IMG/VR virus record: IMGVR_UViG_3300033571_012032
Span: 1 to 39,732 of that record
Origin: a virus
Direction: 5' to 3' (one strand)
DNA length: 39,732 bases
The notes under the pieces were generated by a model. That model was not told where the DNA came from, made no database searches, and saw nothing but the letters and a program-made list of their open reading frames with translations. Position numbers and translations under genes: made by a program. Positions 8,191 to 16,493 of the stretch are shown here, one piece after another. The stretch's first letter is position 1; each line of letters begins with the position of its first letter.

Positions 8191-9861
8191 CTATTTGATT
8201 AGTGTTCCTGCAACCCAGGCAGTTGTGTTTGCAACTGCAGCGGTTACCCTTACACGAATAATGTCGGACGATCCAACAAGAACTACGTCAGCACTAACGT
8301 CTGCGATGGTTCCGTTAGTCCCCACAATTGCATACTCTGTAATTGCTACGTTATTAGATGTGTCTGTAGTAATTAGAATTTCAGAAATTTCGGTGTGTGA
8401 TTGCTGAGCAAACTTAACCAAAAACTTTGCTGATCTGTAGTCAGCTAGGTTCCATTCGTAAACGGTAGTTGGAATGTTTACTGTTGGAACACTAACTGTT
8501 GCCGCAACCTGCTTTGTAAGGTTGTTAATTTCAATTGCAGTAAAGTCTGGGACTACTGCTTCTAGGGCTGTTACTGCACGAGCATTTGTAAAGTAAAGCT
8601 TAGTGCTTCCTTCTACAACATCGTCTGTATTAAACTCTGTAAACTCTGCAGAAAGTGTCAGCAGGTTTCCATTGTCATCATAAGATGCGGTAATTCCTTT
8701 ACCGCCAGCAACAAGAGATGCAACACGGTCGTCAACACGCTCGTCGGTGTAGTACTTGTTGGTTCCTTCTGGAAGAGTTGTTGTGTCTACCTCGGAAAGG
8801 TCGAGAACAAACTCTGTTCCGTTTAGGTCTAGACCAGTTCCAGCAGTATAGGTTCCAGCTCCAGAGAACTGAGTAAAGTAAATTGGGTCTGTTCCAACTG
8901 TAACGACCCCAGTAGATGTCTGCACCCAACCAGTATTGTCGTTAGCAAAACCTCCAGTTACAAAAACAAAGTCACCGCCATCAACTTCTGATGGTGCGTC
9001 AAAGTCAGTCGCACGAATGGCTGCCCCAGTTGGCTGAACAACATAAATACCATTCTGAGCTGCATTTGTCTGGTTCTTTACAAGAACACGATTTGTAGCA
9101 GCTAGAGTAACAGTATCGAGTACATCTCCTGCTTGAAGATCCGCTGCGATGTCGATGTTAGTCGTTGTGGCTGCAACTGCTGATGGGTGAATGTGAAGAC
9201 CCTCGGTAACAGCGTCTACGTATGCCTTAGTAGCTGCATCGTTAGCCTGTTCTGGTGCACCAAGATTAACAATCTTATTTGTTGCTGCATCTAGGTTTGC
9301 TCCTAGGTCTACGTTTGCTCCAAGAACTTTATTGCTTAGTGTCTGCTGATCTGACAATGTCGCAACAGTAGAGTCAATATCTAGCTTTACTTTGTTGTTG
9401 CTAACAGTCGATGTGATTCCAGTTCCACCCTCAAAAGTTAGGGTATCTGTGCCAAGAGCTACGCTATCAGTTCCAGCATCTCCAGCAATGCCTAGGGTTG
9501 TAGAAATTGAGTTTGTAGTTACGTTTGTTACTCTACCCTTTCCGTCTACTGTAATAGCTGGAATGGAGGTAGCGCTTCCGTATGTTCCGACGGCAGAGTT
9601 AACTGTGTCCAGAGCTACGTTAATGGTGGTATCGCCGAGGTTAGTGATAGTTGCAAAACCATCTGCGTCACCAGCAATTGTAATTACGGGGTCGTTAACA
9701 TTAAGATTTACGTTTCCGTTTGTATATGTTACTGCGATACCATTTTGTGTACCGCCTGTGATTTTACTTGCAGTAATAATGTCTGAAGCATTGATTGTAC
9801 CGTTAGCACCCTCAACGACAAGACCACTTTTAACTCTGAAAGCTTTATCAAGTGTTGCCAT
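8191..9861 (-). CDS. Tail fibre / structural protein, repeat-rich
   Basis: This 556-aa protein is beta-rich and low in charge and cysteine. Its N-terminus (MATLDKAFRVKSGL) closely resembles that of the collagen-like protein at 26724-27506 ([14 protein letters not shown]), suggesting a shared virion anchor. The middle holds a domain (ATKAYVDAVTEGLHIHPSAV, then RVLVKNQTNAAQNGIY) also found in the collagen-like protein at 23744-25453. The last 95 residues (AKFLVKFAQ...EISEILITTD...ITEYAIV) match the C-terminal domain of the next gene, 9873-10325. It starts at ATG 9861 with SD AAGGAG. A strong terminator follows it. Confidence 0.8.
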   Translation of the reverse strand: MATLDKAFRVKSGLVVEGANGTINASDIITASKITGGTQNGIAVTYTNGNVNLNVNDPVITIAGDADGFATITNLGDTTINVALDTVNSAVGTYGSATSIPAITVDGKGRVTNVTTNSISTTLGIAGDAGTDSVALGTDTLTFEGGTGITSTVSNNKVKLDIDSTVATLSDQQTLSNKVLGANVDLGANLDAATNKIVNLGAPEQANDAATKAYVDAVTEGLHIHPSAVAATTTNIDIAADLQAGDVLDTVTLAATNRVLVKNQTNAAQNGIYVVQPTGAAIRATDFDAPSEVDGGDFVFVTGGFANDNTGWVQTSTGVVTVGTDPIYFTQFSGAGTYTAGTGLDLNGTEFVLDLSEVDTTTLPEGTNKYYTDERVDDRVASLVAGGKGITASYDDNGNLLTLSAEFTEFNTDDVVEGSTKLYFTNARAVTALEAVVPDFTAIEINNLTKQVAATVSVPTVNIPTTVYEWNLADYRSAKFLVKFAQQSHTEISEILITTDTSNNVAITEYAIVGTNGTIADVSADVVLVGSSDIIRVRVTAAVANTTAWVAGTLIK

Positions 9862-9872
9862 TTATAATCTCC

Positions 9873-10325
9873 TTAGATTTTAAGTCCAATGCGACCAAAT
9901 CGCACTGTAACTGGGTTTGTCAAACCTGATGCTGGTACAGCAATTAGCTGAATATTTCCACCATTTTGTTCGACTTCAACGGTTCCTACTTCCCCATTGT
10001 TATTTTCTACAATGCCATATTCACTGACACTGACGTTTGTTCCGTCATTAAGAATAGTTAGTTCTGTAACGTAAAACTTGTTGGCTGGTGCAATTGACAT
10101 AGAGATAAAGTATTTTACCATTCTCCACTCTGTCGCACTAAAGGAATCAATAACAGATGATTGCTCAATTCCCGTAATTACTCTTTCTCTTTCATTGTTT
10201 CCAACAGTTCCAAGATCTGTAGACTGCTCGATAAGGGTATCAATAAGGTCGAGGAAGTCCTGTTGGGTAGGACGATCGCCAGACTCAAATCTGGTTTTTA
10301 GGTAATTTGTAGACACTCTAGCCAT
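9873..10325 (-). CDS. Small tail/structural protein
   Basis: This 150-aa protein has a helical N-terminus (STNYLKTRFESGDRPTQQDF, then LDLIDTLIEQS), seen at the start of many phage fibre proteins. The rest is a beta domain (VTELTILNDGTNVSVSEYGI) related to the C-terminus of the 556-aa protein 12 nt downstream. The pair look like partners built from the same domain, perhaps a short fibre or its chaperone/cap. TATAAT ends 6 nt before the ATG with no SD, so a leaderless start is likely. No enzyme motif is visible. Confidence 0.75.
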   Translation of the reverse strand: MARVSTNYLKTRFESGDRPTQQDFLDLIDTLIEQSTDLGTVGNNERERVITGIEQSSVIDSFSATEWRMVKYFISMSIAPANKFYVTELTILNDGTNVSVSEYGIVENNNGEVGTVEVEQNGGNIQLIAVPASGLTNPVTVRFGRIGLKI

Positions 10326-10331
10326 GGTTTA

Positions 10332-10340
10332 ATTATACCA
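10332..10340 (-). promoter_or_regulatory. Extended -10 box, leaderless spacing
   Basis: TGGTATAAT on the minus strand, ending 6 nt before ATG 10325. The sequence between (TAAACC) is almost the same as at 18467-18472 (TAAACT), so this short promoter-start unit recurs. Confidence 0.65.
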
Positions 10341-10351
10341 GCTTTTAAGTG

Positions 10352-11401
10352 TTAGTCCTTGTAATAGGTTAGATTAACGGCTAGTCGTTCTTTTTGAGGA
10401 GAAAGCTTTAAAGCTTTTTCGCCATAGATCAAAGCCTTTTTCTTATTTCCTAAATAATAAGATGCAACAGCTGCTAGATCAAAAGGCTCGTCACCCCAAG
10501 CAAACTCTTCACACAAATAGTCTAAAGGCTTTTCTGCAATTGAAATTGCTAGTTCTGCATGCTTAAGGCAAAGCTCCCAGTCTAAAATACCTTGAGCGTA
10601 TTTTGCTAGTTCGACGTGCGGCTCTCTTCTAAGTGGGGTAGCTCTAATTGCTTCTAGCAAGTACTCTTTTGCATTCTGTGGTTCGCACTTTGCAAGATAT
10701 CTAAGAGAAGAGGCTCTTTCTGGAAGCCAGTGAGATGTTGGCAGTGCCAGATGTCTTTTAAATTCTGCAGCTGCCTCTTCATATTTACCGTAAAAGAAAA
10801 GCTCTCTTGCGTAGTAGTAGGCATTTCTATCGCTATAAGGATCTTCTTTTACAGACATGGCAAGTAGTGGTAGGTACTGAGACCTGCTCTTGGTTGGATC
10901 TGGATGGTGATGAGTTTCTATCCCAGTAATAAATTCTGAAGTTTCTTCTAGACCATAAGCAAAAAGGGTTTCGTGAACTGGGTATTTCCATCGAAACCCA
11001 TGTCTAGCATGAATATGGTCATATGCAAACTCTAAGCCTGGTGTACCATCATCTTTCCAGGACCATACGTGCTTATATTTTGGTCTGGTTATTCCTTTTT
11101 TCCAAGACTCTTCTAGCGCTGGGCGCCAATTGGGGGCTAGAACTTCGTCCATATCTAGAGATATACACATGTCAATATCTTCTGGCAAGAATGCCAAGGC
11201 CGCATTTCTTGCATCATCAAATCTCCAAGGAGATACTTTTATAGATACAACGTTAATTCCCAGGCGTTGAGCAAATTTGACGGTATTATCCGTAGAGCCT
11301 GTATCTGCAATTAGGAGGTAGTCAGCATCTTTTGCACTTTGATACCAACGCTCTACAAATTGTTCTTCATTCAAAGCAATTGTATATACTGCTATTTTCA
11401 T
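10352..11401 (-). CDS. Family 2 glycosyltransferase with TPR tail
   Basis: This 349-aa protein (start ATG 11401) opens with MKIAVYTIALNEEQFVERWY, the classic GT2 (GT-A fold) entry. DTGSTDNT (33-40) and an acidic metal/nucleotide-sugar motif SLDMDE (81-86, Asp83/Asp85) follow. From about residue 195 to the end it is helical with TPR-like repeats (NAYYYARELFFYGKYEEAAA; AAVASYYLGNKKKALIYGEK). GT2-TPR enzymes include SunS-type peptide glycosyltransferases, where the TPR part binds the protein substrate. I chose this start because ATG overlaps the upstream TGA (ATGA). Being among fibre genes, it likely glycosylates a virion protein or lipid/cell-wall sugar. The acceptor is not shown by sequence. 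Confidence 0.88.
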   Translation of the reverse strand: MKIAVYTIALNEEQFVERWYQSAKDADYLLIADTGSTDNTVKFAQRLGINVVSIKVSPWRFDDARNAALAFLPEDIDMCISLDMDEVLAPNWRPALEESWKKGITRPKYKHVWSWKDDGTPGLEFAYDHIHARHGFRWKYPVHETLFAYGLEETSEFITGIETHHHPDPTKSRSQYLPLLAMSVKEDPYSDRNAYYYARELFFYGKYEEAAAEFKRHLALPTSHWLPERASSLRYLAKCEPQNAKEYLLEAIRATPLRREPHVELAKYAQGILDWELCLKHAELAISIAEKPLDYLCEEFAWGDEPFDLAAVASYYLGNKKKALIYGEKALKLSPQKERLAVNLTYYKD

Positions 11402-11652
11402 ACGGATACCACCAAAGTTTGTGAGTTTACCCACCCTGTTGAGGTTAGGGCAGACACTGTTATCAAATATTTACCAGAATCTACACCAGGGACGGTTGCA
11501 CTAGTTGCCTTTGGGTCAACACCTAGGTTGGTGGAGCTGCCATCGTCATCTAGAACAACCTTAATTACGCTTACCTCGTCAAAATTGCTTTCCCACGAAA
11601 CAAAAACTGAGTTATCTTTTGACTCCAAGCTTTTTATTTTTAAGCTTTTCAT
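11398..11652 (-). CDS. 84-aa FN3/Ig-like domain protein
   Basis: This is a single small beta-sandwich: VFVSWESNFDEVSVIKVVLD, then VPGVDSGKYLITVSALTSTG and WVN, the pattern of a fibronectin type III domain (Trp in strand B, Tyr in strand F). It starts inside the end of the methyltransferase gene (41-nt overlap, SD GGTGG) and ends in an ATGA overlap with the GT2 gene. A free-standing FN3 module could bind carbohydrate on the virion or host. Alternatively it may be a detached domain of a fibre protein. Family assignment rests on pattern only. Confidence 0.65.
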   Translation of the reverse strand: MKSLKIKSLESKDNSVFVSWESNFDEVSVIKVVLDDDGSSTNLGVDPKATSATVPGVDSGKYLITVSALTSTGWVNSQTLVVSV

Positions 11653-12439
11653 TTTTCACCACCTTTACTTTTTCGTTAAAATACTTTTCTCCAAAAGTAA
11701 GCATTAGTCTTAGTTCGGCAGCTTTAGTTGCATCTTCTGATATGTCGTTGCTAATGGAGTCTCTTCCAAGAAAAGCTGCCATTGTTGCCGTGACTCCAGT
11801 TCCTCCAAACATGTCAAGAACCAGGTGTCCCTTTTTAGAAAACATTTCAATAAACCTTTTTGGAATTTCTTGATTCATTGCATCTATAACATATTGATAT
11901 GACTCAGAAATCCACAAATCTACGGGATTTTCCATATTGCTAAAGGGCATATCCCATACAGGATTATTATATTTTTTTACTTTAAAAGGGTTTGTAAATG
12001 GTTCATCCCCCTTAACAAAGTGATACCATGTGGTAATAGATTGAGTAACAATTCTTTCGGATGTTTGGTGATCTGTGTTCGTAGGCTTGTCATAATCGTT
12101 TTGCAACATTTTTCCTAAATAGTTAAAATCACTTTCATCTATTGTTTGCAAAAGATAGCGAACGTCTAAGTTTAAAAATTCTCCATTAGCAATTATAAAT
12201 GATCCATTATTTTTTAAAAGCCTATAGGCCTCTTTGGTTACTTTTGCTAAATTTTTTAGCATTTCTTTTTTAGAATTTTTGCTATTAAGTTGTTTAGAAA
12301 CGTCTCCACCATATCGATTTATGTCTAAAGTAATGTATGGCGGGTGAGCAATAATCAAATCGATGCTGTTGTCTGGAAATGGCAAGCTCATGGCGTCACC
12401 AGTAAAAAGAGTTATGCTGCCGAGGCTGTTACTAGTCAT
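11612..12439 (-). CDS. DNA methyltransferase, beta class (N6-A or N4-C)
   Basis: This 275-aa enzyme has motif IV as HPPY (32-35, in DLIIAHPPYITLD) near the N-terminus and motif I as DMFGGTG (209-215) near the C-terminus. That order (IV before I) marks beta-class amino-methyltransferases of the N6_N4_Mtase family. The first residue of the usual D/S/N-PPY is His here, which is uncommon. It would use S-adenosylmethionine to methylate adenine-N6 or cytosine-N4. No endonuclease gene is nearby, so it is an orphan that may protect phage DNA or mimic a host mark. It begins inside the end of the zinc-protein gene (8-nt overlap). Confidence 0.88.
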   Translation of the reverse strand: MTSNSLGSITLFTGDAMSLPFPDNSIDLIIAHPPYITLDINRYGGDVSKQLNSKNSKKEMLKNLAKVTKEAYRLLKNNGSFIIANGEFLNLDVRYLLQTIDESDFNYLGKMLQNDYDKPTNTDHQTSERIVTQSITTWYHFVKGDEPFTNPFKVKKYNNPVWDMPFSNMENPVDLWISESYQYVIDAMNQEIPKRFIEMFSKKGHLVLDMFGGTGVTATMAAFLGRDSISNDISEDATKAAELRLMLTFGEKYFNEKVKVVKNEKLKNKKLGVKR

Positions 12440-12701
12440 CCTGAAGTCCTTCTTTTTTGTAAGAAATATTTGTCATGTCTACGGCATCCCACTTATGAAG
12501 TGGACAAGATGCGTCAGCAAGCTTTGTTTTTGCTTCCATAAAACATCCGCACTTTTTGCATTGCTTTGTTATCTGGATTAGTTGAGGACACGTAGAGCAA
12601 ATAGACATTCTTTCTTTTTGCATGGCGTCTTCTACCCTAAGCTTGTTTTTATTTAAAAGATCCCATGGCCTTACTGGTTTTGGAAAGTTATCAGTAGTCA
12701 T
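12432..12701 (-). CDS. Cysteine-rich metal-binding protein (copy 1)
   Basis: This 89-aa protein has Cys at 35, 38, 48, 51, 53 and 66 in the arrangement ICSTCPQ - QCKKCGCFMEAKTKLADASC - PLHKW. A paralogue of the same layout is coded at 33354-33560 on the other strand. The family (small proteins with CxxCP, CxxCGCxMxxK and CPxxxW) recurs in tailed phages and bacteria, and I do not know its function. Six cysteines and a His suggest one or two zinc sites. SD GAGGTGACCT precedes ATG 12701, and both ends overlap neighbours (11 and 8 nt). Confidence 0.82.
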   Translation of the reverse strand: MTTDNFPKPVRPWDLLNKNKLRVEDAMQKERMSICSTCPQLIQITKQCKKCGCFMEAKTKLADASCPLHKWDAVDMTNISYKKEGLQDD

Positions 12702-13716
12702 AGGTCACCTCGCTATTTAAAAAATATCTTGGGGCTTGTGGCTGTGCGTCTAGTGGTCCAAACTTCATGTGAATTCTAGCATATTTAGAATATTCTTTTA
12801 TGGTTGACAAATTTTCTGGATCTGAAATGTATTCATTGTAATTCCTAGCACCCAGTATACCACTGCCAGCAATCTCCACGGTTCCGTCTCCAGCCCAAGG
12901 GTAAGCTCCTATGGGCTTTCTTTCACCGTAACTACCTGAAATAAAATCTGAGTATAGGTGACCAATAACTGGCTCTTTAATTCTTGGAAAGACAAGAGTG
13001 TAGCCAAGCTTTATAAGATTAAGGGTTTGTAAAACTTCTTCTTCGTAAAATTCTGCATTCTCATACAGGCCAGTATTTTTTGCCCACTCTGAATCCCCAA
13101 AGGCAAAATTAGCATTAAATTTTGTTGCTGGAATAAATTTGCCTGGAAACTTTGCCATTTCTTTTTCAGAAAAAACAGTCCAAACTGGGATGGTGTTGTA
13201 GTATCTTTCGTCAGAGACATATCTTGGCAGTAAAAAGTTTCCAGTATAGCCTTCTCCAGCTAAATCGTGTTCGCACCAAACTCTTTTGCCAATAGCATTG
13301 AACTTGTAATATCCAGAGTATGCGGTAATAATTGTTTTTTCGTTTTTTACAAATTTTTTGGCTTCTTCAAGTGTGTCGATTAACGTGTCATCCCATTTGC
13401 TTGCAAAAAAACTGTGAGAGTCTATCTGAAGCATGTAGTCTTCATTATTGTAAAGCTGAATTGCTCTTTTTCTTCCTTTGCCAACACCAGACATTTCTGC
13501 AAAATTTTCTTCTAATATTTCAGTAAAACTAAATCTAATGTTTTTTGAATACTTAAAAACTTTTTCAACAAAACTGTCTCTGAGGCTTGTAGCGGAATAA
13601 AGATGAACACCTATAAAAACCCTTTCTGGATTTGACGCATTAGAAAATGCTCCAAGGACAGTTGGTATAAGCTCTGAATCATCTAGGGATGTTAGCGATA
13701 TATATATGGTTTTCAC
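12691..13716 (-). CDS. GT60-like GlcNAc-type glycosyltransferase
   Basis: This 341-aa protein resembles the PF11397/GT60 family. An N-terminal part runs ISLTSLDDSELIPTVLGAF. The metal-binding triad DSH lies at 99-101 within MLQIDSHSFFASKWD. An acidic patch before a long helix (YEEEVLQTLNLIKLGY, about 217-232) and VIGHLY near residue 258 also fit. Known members include the Dictyostelium Skp1 enzyme that adds GlcNAc to hydroxyproline. In this phage the collagen-like fibres are plausible targets, but that is inference. The start is GTG 13716, which overlaps the previous stop (TAGTG). Confidence 0.8.
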   Translation of the reverse strand: MKTIYISLTSLDDSELIPTVLGAFSNASNPERVFIGVHLYSATSLRDSFVEKVFKYSKNIRFSFTEILEENFAEMSGVGKGRKRAIQLYNNEDYMLQIDSHSFFASKWDDTLIDTLEEAKKFVKNEKTIITAYSGYYKFNAIGKRVWCEHDLAGEGYTGNFLLPRYVSDERYYNTIPVWTVFSEKEMAKFPGKFIPATKFNANFAFGDSEWAKNTGLYENAEFYEEEVLQTLNLIKLGYTLVFPRIKEPVIGHLYSDFISGSYGERKPIGAYPWAGDGTVEIAGSGILGARNYNEYISDPENLSTIKEYSKYARIHMKFGPLDAQPQAPRYFLNSEVTYDY

Positions 13717-14381
13717 TAAGAGTATCGCTTTCTAGTCCAAAACTTTCTCTTGTACCACGCAAATGGCGGCATCATTGTTTCATACTCTTTTTCATAAATG
13801 TAAGACTTTCCAGTGTCAACAACCTCAGAAGACCAGTCGTCTCTTTTAAAAGGAATTGCCTGAATAATTGGGGTTCCTGCTGGAACTACACCCTTAAACC
13901 CTTTTCTCCAAACAAATGGAAAGTTGATTATTAGTGGATGCTTGTCTGTATCGACTATCCCACCAAAAGAATAAAATGGCAAATCTAGTCTATTCATTGG
14001 ATGAATAAAAAGAGTGCTATATCCAGGAGGAGTTTTAATGTACCAATTGTTTATCCACTTGTGTGGTTGCGGATCAAACTCTTCTGGAATAACAACATCT
14101 TCTGTTTGTGACGCAAAGTGATCGCTATTGACCTCAAATTTTGCTTGGCTTAAAAAAGTTTTTGATCCTTCATCCCAGGCTACGGCTGCTGGTAATGGAA
14201 TCATGTAGCCAGCAGTAAATGCGTCAAGAACTGGCACACAAGTTTTTACGGTTTGAATCTTGTCTACGGCTCTAGGCATTTTTCTATACCACTCTGGCAT
14301 AAATTTGCTTGTTGGCAATGGCTTTAAAATTTCTAAATCTGTTTTTGATGAAAAAAACTTTATTTTTTTTCCTTTAAACAT
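13716..14381 (-). CDS. DUF6065-like protein A
   Basis: This 221-aa protein is related to the product at 14806-15498. Both share W-YK near residue 30, CVP-LDA-SGY-type core (here CVPVLDAFTAGYMIPLP), an ILHP/IHP-NR-DLPF motif (FIHPMNRLDLPFYSFGGIVD) and the turn G-VPAGTP--Q-IP-KR near residue 170. I recognise the pattern as that of the DUF6065 group seen in phages and bacteria, with moderate certainty. It looks like an all-beta fold with aromatic surface residues. The catalytic role is unknown. It lies between glycosyltransferase genes and ends in TAGTG with the GT60-like gene. Confidence 0.75.
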   Translation of the reverse strand: MFKGKKIKFFSSKTDLEILKPLPTSKFMPEWYRKMPRAVDKIQTVKTCVPVLDAFTAGYMIPLPAAVAWDEGSKTFLSQAKFEVNSDHFASQTEDVVIPEEFDPQPHKWINNWYIKTPPGYSTLFIHPMNRLDLPFYSFGGIVDTDKHPLIINFPFVWRKGFKGVVPAGTPIIQAIPFKRDDWSSEVVDTGKSYIYEKEYETMMPPFAWYKRKFWTRKRYS

Positions 14382-14383
14382 TA

Positions 14384-14806
14384 CTAAAATTCCTGCTTTT
14401 CTTGATCTTCTTTGTCATGATTGTGATTATGAGGATCTAAGATTTGCATAGTATCTTTAAAGACACCATCTACATAGGTTGTAATCCCAATTTTTGGATA
14501 CACAGATCTTGGATCAAACTCTACAAAAGTTGGCTCACTTAGCAAAAGGGCTGCCATTCTGTTCTGAGCCCTAATTACATCCTCAACCTTACCATCCAAA
14601 ATAATTGCAATATGATTAATTGCTTCGTTACCTCCAGTTGGTAGAAGAGAAACGTTTGGGTCTTCCGCTGACTCTTTTGGTTTTACAATCTTAGAATCAA
14701 TATATTTTTTAATTAGGTCAAGAGTTGTAACTTTTCCATGAGAGTGAGTAGCTTTTTCATGAATTTTCTTTTTTCTTTTTAGTGTTCTTTTAATGTTGTC
14801 AAACAT
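14384..14806 (-). CDS. Conserved protein with His-rich tail
   Basis: This 140-aa protein has a very basic N-terminus (NIKRTLKRKKKIHEKATHSH), a compact alpha/beta core (NEAINHIAIILDGKVEDVIR, then FDPRSVYPKIGITTYVDGVF) and a tail DPHNHNHDKEDQEKQ that could bind metal. I do not recognise the family. ATG 14806 overlaps the stop of DUF6065-like protein B (TAATG) and has SD AAGGAG. It sits exactly between the two DUF6065-like paralogues, so the three may act together. Confidence 0.7.
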   Translation of the reverse strand: MFDNIKRTLKRKKKIHEKATHSHGKVTTLDLIKKYIDSKIVKPKESAEDPNVSLLPTGGNEAINHIAIILDGKVEDVIRAQNRMAALLLSEPTFVEFDPRSVYPKIGITTYVDGVFKDTMQILDPHNHNHDKEDQEKQEF

Positions 14807-15498
14807 TAGTTATACTCCTTTTTATGCCACATTACTTTTTTATAAAGAGTTTCTGGATCTCTAATGATGTGATCAATAATTGCATTTTCGCTAGCTAGAC
14901 TAGGGTCAATTACTGATTTCCATTTTGCCCTTTTAATTGGAATTAGCTGAGCTATTGGAGTTCCTTGCGGAATGGTGCCAACAAAACCTTTTTTCATAAA
15001 AAATGGAATGTTTCCAGAAGAAGAAAATTCGTCGCTATCGATTATGCCAGCGGTAGTAGTAAATGGTAGGTCAAACCTATTTTGTGGATGAGTCATTAGA
15101 AGGCTATAACCTTTAGGGGTTTTTACAGACCAAAAAGCTGACCAAATTAAATGGTTTGGATGATGGCCAGCTGGGCGTGGAATTGTTGCTCCACTCTCCA
15201 TTGGCCTCTCTTTAATAAAAGCTTCAATAGAGTGTGGGCCATCCCAGCTAAGCTCCAGGTTTCCATCGGCATCTTCTGAGACATAAATTGCACATGGGGT
15301 AGTTAAGGCATAACCGCTAATCATCGCATCTAAAAATGGAACACACTTTTTTAATCCGCCAGCCTCGGTGCCATGCGATGGATCTATAAAGGTAAGCTCT
15401 GCGTCCTTGTACCATTGAGGAACCTGAGTTTTAAGATTAACTGGCTTCCCTAAATCTAGGTACTTTTTATCTGCAAAAAATCTAATAAATTTAAACAA
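14806..15498 (-). CDS. DUF6065-like protein B
   Basis: This 230-aa paralogue of the product at 13716-14381 shares KCVPFLDAMISGYALTTPCA, LLMTHPQNRFDLPFTTTAGI and GTIPQGTPIAQLIPIKR. It is all-beta looking with no signal peptide or membrane helix. The start is TTG 15498, 7 nt after SD AAAGGA. No in-frame ATG fits better. A TAAAAT box (15528-15533) and a 10-codon open frame lie just upstream. Duplication of this family inside a sugar-modification island suggests a role in sugar or protein modification, but nothing in the sequence proves it. Confidence 0.75.
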   Translation of the reverse strand: MFKFIRFFADKKYLDLGKPVNLKTQVPQWYKDAELTFIDPSHGTEAGGLKKCVPFLDAMISGYALTTPCAIYVSEDADGNLELSWDGPHSIEAFIKERPMESGATIPRPAGHHPNHLIWSAFWSVKTPKGYSLLMTHPQNRFDLPFTTTAGIIDSDEFSSSGNIPFFMKKGFVGTIPQGTPIAQLIPIKRAKWKSVIDPSLASENAIIDHIIRDPETLYKKVMWHKKEYN

Positions 15499-15527
15499 TT
15501 TTAATCCTTTTCTTTGTTGCCATGACT

Positions 15528-15536
15528 ATTTTACCA
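15528..15536 (-). promoter_or_regulatory. Extended -10 box inside the modification island
   Basis: TGGTAAAAT on the minus strand overlaps the stop codon of the GT4 gene. It precedes, by 4 nt, an ATG opening a 10-codon frame (MATKKRIKIV, stop at 15492-15494) whose end overlaps the TTG start of the DUF6065-like B gene. Confidence 0.4.
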
Positions 15537-16472
15537 CATCTGATCATTAAAGTCACGCCATTGATCCTGAACTTTTTTTAGACCAAAGGCTTTGTTTACA
15601 TCAGAGACTTGTTTTTCTGGCTTAAACTTGCCACTTTTAACCTGCTTGACTGCTCTTTTTATTTCTTTTGTAAAAATTTTTACAAACTTTTCTTTTTTAG
15701 CATCCTGGTCTTCTTTATAAATTGGCATATGTTTAATTAACTTAGCATGTCCTAGGGTAGTTTCTGGCAATGCTCCCAAGGTTGTGGTAACAACCTTAAT
15801 TCCAGCGCTTAAGGCTTCCATAATTCCAATTCCAGCAGTTTCCTCAAATCTACAAGGGTAGATATAAATGCTTGCTTTTTGTAAGTTTTTAACGTATTGC
15901 TCTCTTGAGACAAATCCAGGAAACGAAACACGGCTATCTTTCGTTTTCATTTCTGGAACATCAGCTACGCATTCTTCGCATATGCAGGTATGGACAATTA
16001 GCCTAAGAGAGTCGTCTTTTACTTTTTCAAATGCCTGCAATAGTATGTCTAGACCTCTGGACGCCTGGGAAATATAGACTAAGTCTATAGAGTCTTTAGG
16101 TTTTAGAACATAAGGAATTGGCTCAAACGTATTGTTTATAACGTATATCTTTGAAGTCGGTATAGAAAACTCTTCAGATATATTTTTTTTATGAAATTCA
16201 GATTGAACAACATATGCCCTTGTATTTTCTAAAACAGCATAATCTTCAAAGAATCTAGAGACATGCTCTGGCATATTGTATGCTGGCACATGTATCCAAA
16301 TAATTGTTGGAGTTTTTTGAGCTAGCAAAAAGTCTTCGTCTCCGCTGCCAGGCAGCAGCACGATATTATATTTATGTAAATTTGTTAGCTCTGGCCATAT
16401 GGTTTCGCTAATAATAGAGGACATGTACTCTGTCCCCCTGCCCTCTTTTTTACTTGGCAGATTACCTATCAA
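15531..16472 (-). CDS. Family 4 glycosyltransferase (GT-B fold)
   Basis: This 313-aa enzyme has the GT-B layout: a glycine-rich N-terminal loop (KKEGRGTEYM), then a C-terminal nucleotide-sugar domain with the GT4 E-x7-E motif (EETAGIGIMEALSAG, Glu211 and Glu219) and PGFVSREQYVKNL. Activated-sugar binding and retaining chemistry are typical of the family. The frame begins with TTG 16472 and an in-frame stop lies just upstream. An ATG AAA ATT in another frame lies directly before it, and removing one base there would give MKIIGNLPSK, the usual GT4 start. It is therefore either a TTG start or a recent 1-nt change (see findings). Confidence 0.85.
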   Translation of the reverse strand: MIGNLPSKKEGRGTEYMSSIISETIWPELTNLHKYNIVLLPGSGDEDFLLAQKTPTIIWIHVPAYNMPEHVSRFFEDYAVLENTRAYVVQSEFHKKNISEEFSIPTSKIYVINNTFEPIPYVLKPKDSIDLVYISQASRGLDILLQAFEKVKDDSLRLIVHTCICEECVADVPEMKTKDSRVSFPGFVSREQYVKNLQKASIYIYPCRFEETAGIGIMEALSAGIKVVTTTLGALPETTLGHAKLIKHMPIYKEDQDAKKEKFVKIFTKEIKRAVKQVKSGKFKPEKQVSDVNKAFGLKKVQDQWRDFNDQMW

Positions 16473-16493
16473 TTTTCATACCCGCTTAAGCTA

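Noticed and set aside
11398-11652. FN3-like small gene as an antisense shadow or an extension of the methyltransferase
   Set aside because: It has its own SD and ATG, ends in an ATGA overlap with the next gene and has a clear domain pattern, so it is kept as a gene.
13716-15498. DUF6065-like proteins as prolyl hydroxylases for the collagen fibres
   Set aside because: The required H-x-D...H triad of 2-oxoglutarate oxygenases is not evident. HP-NR-D has the wrong spacing.
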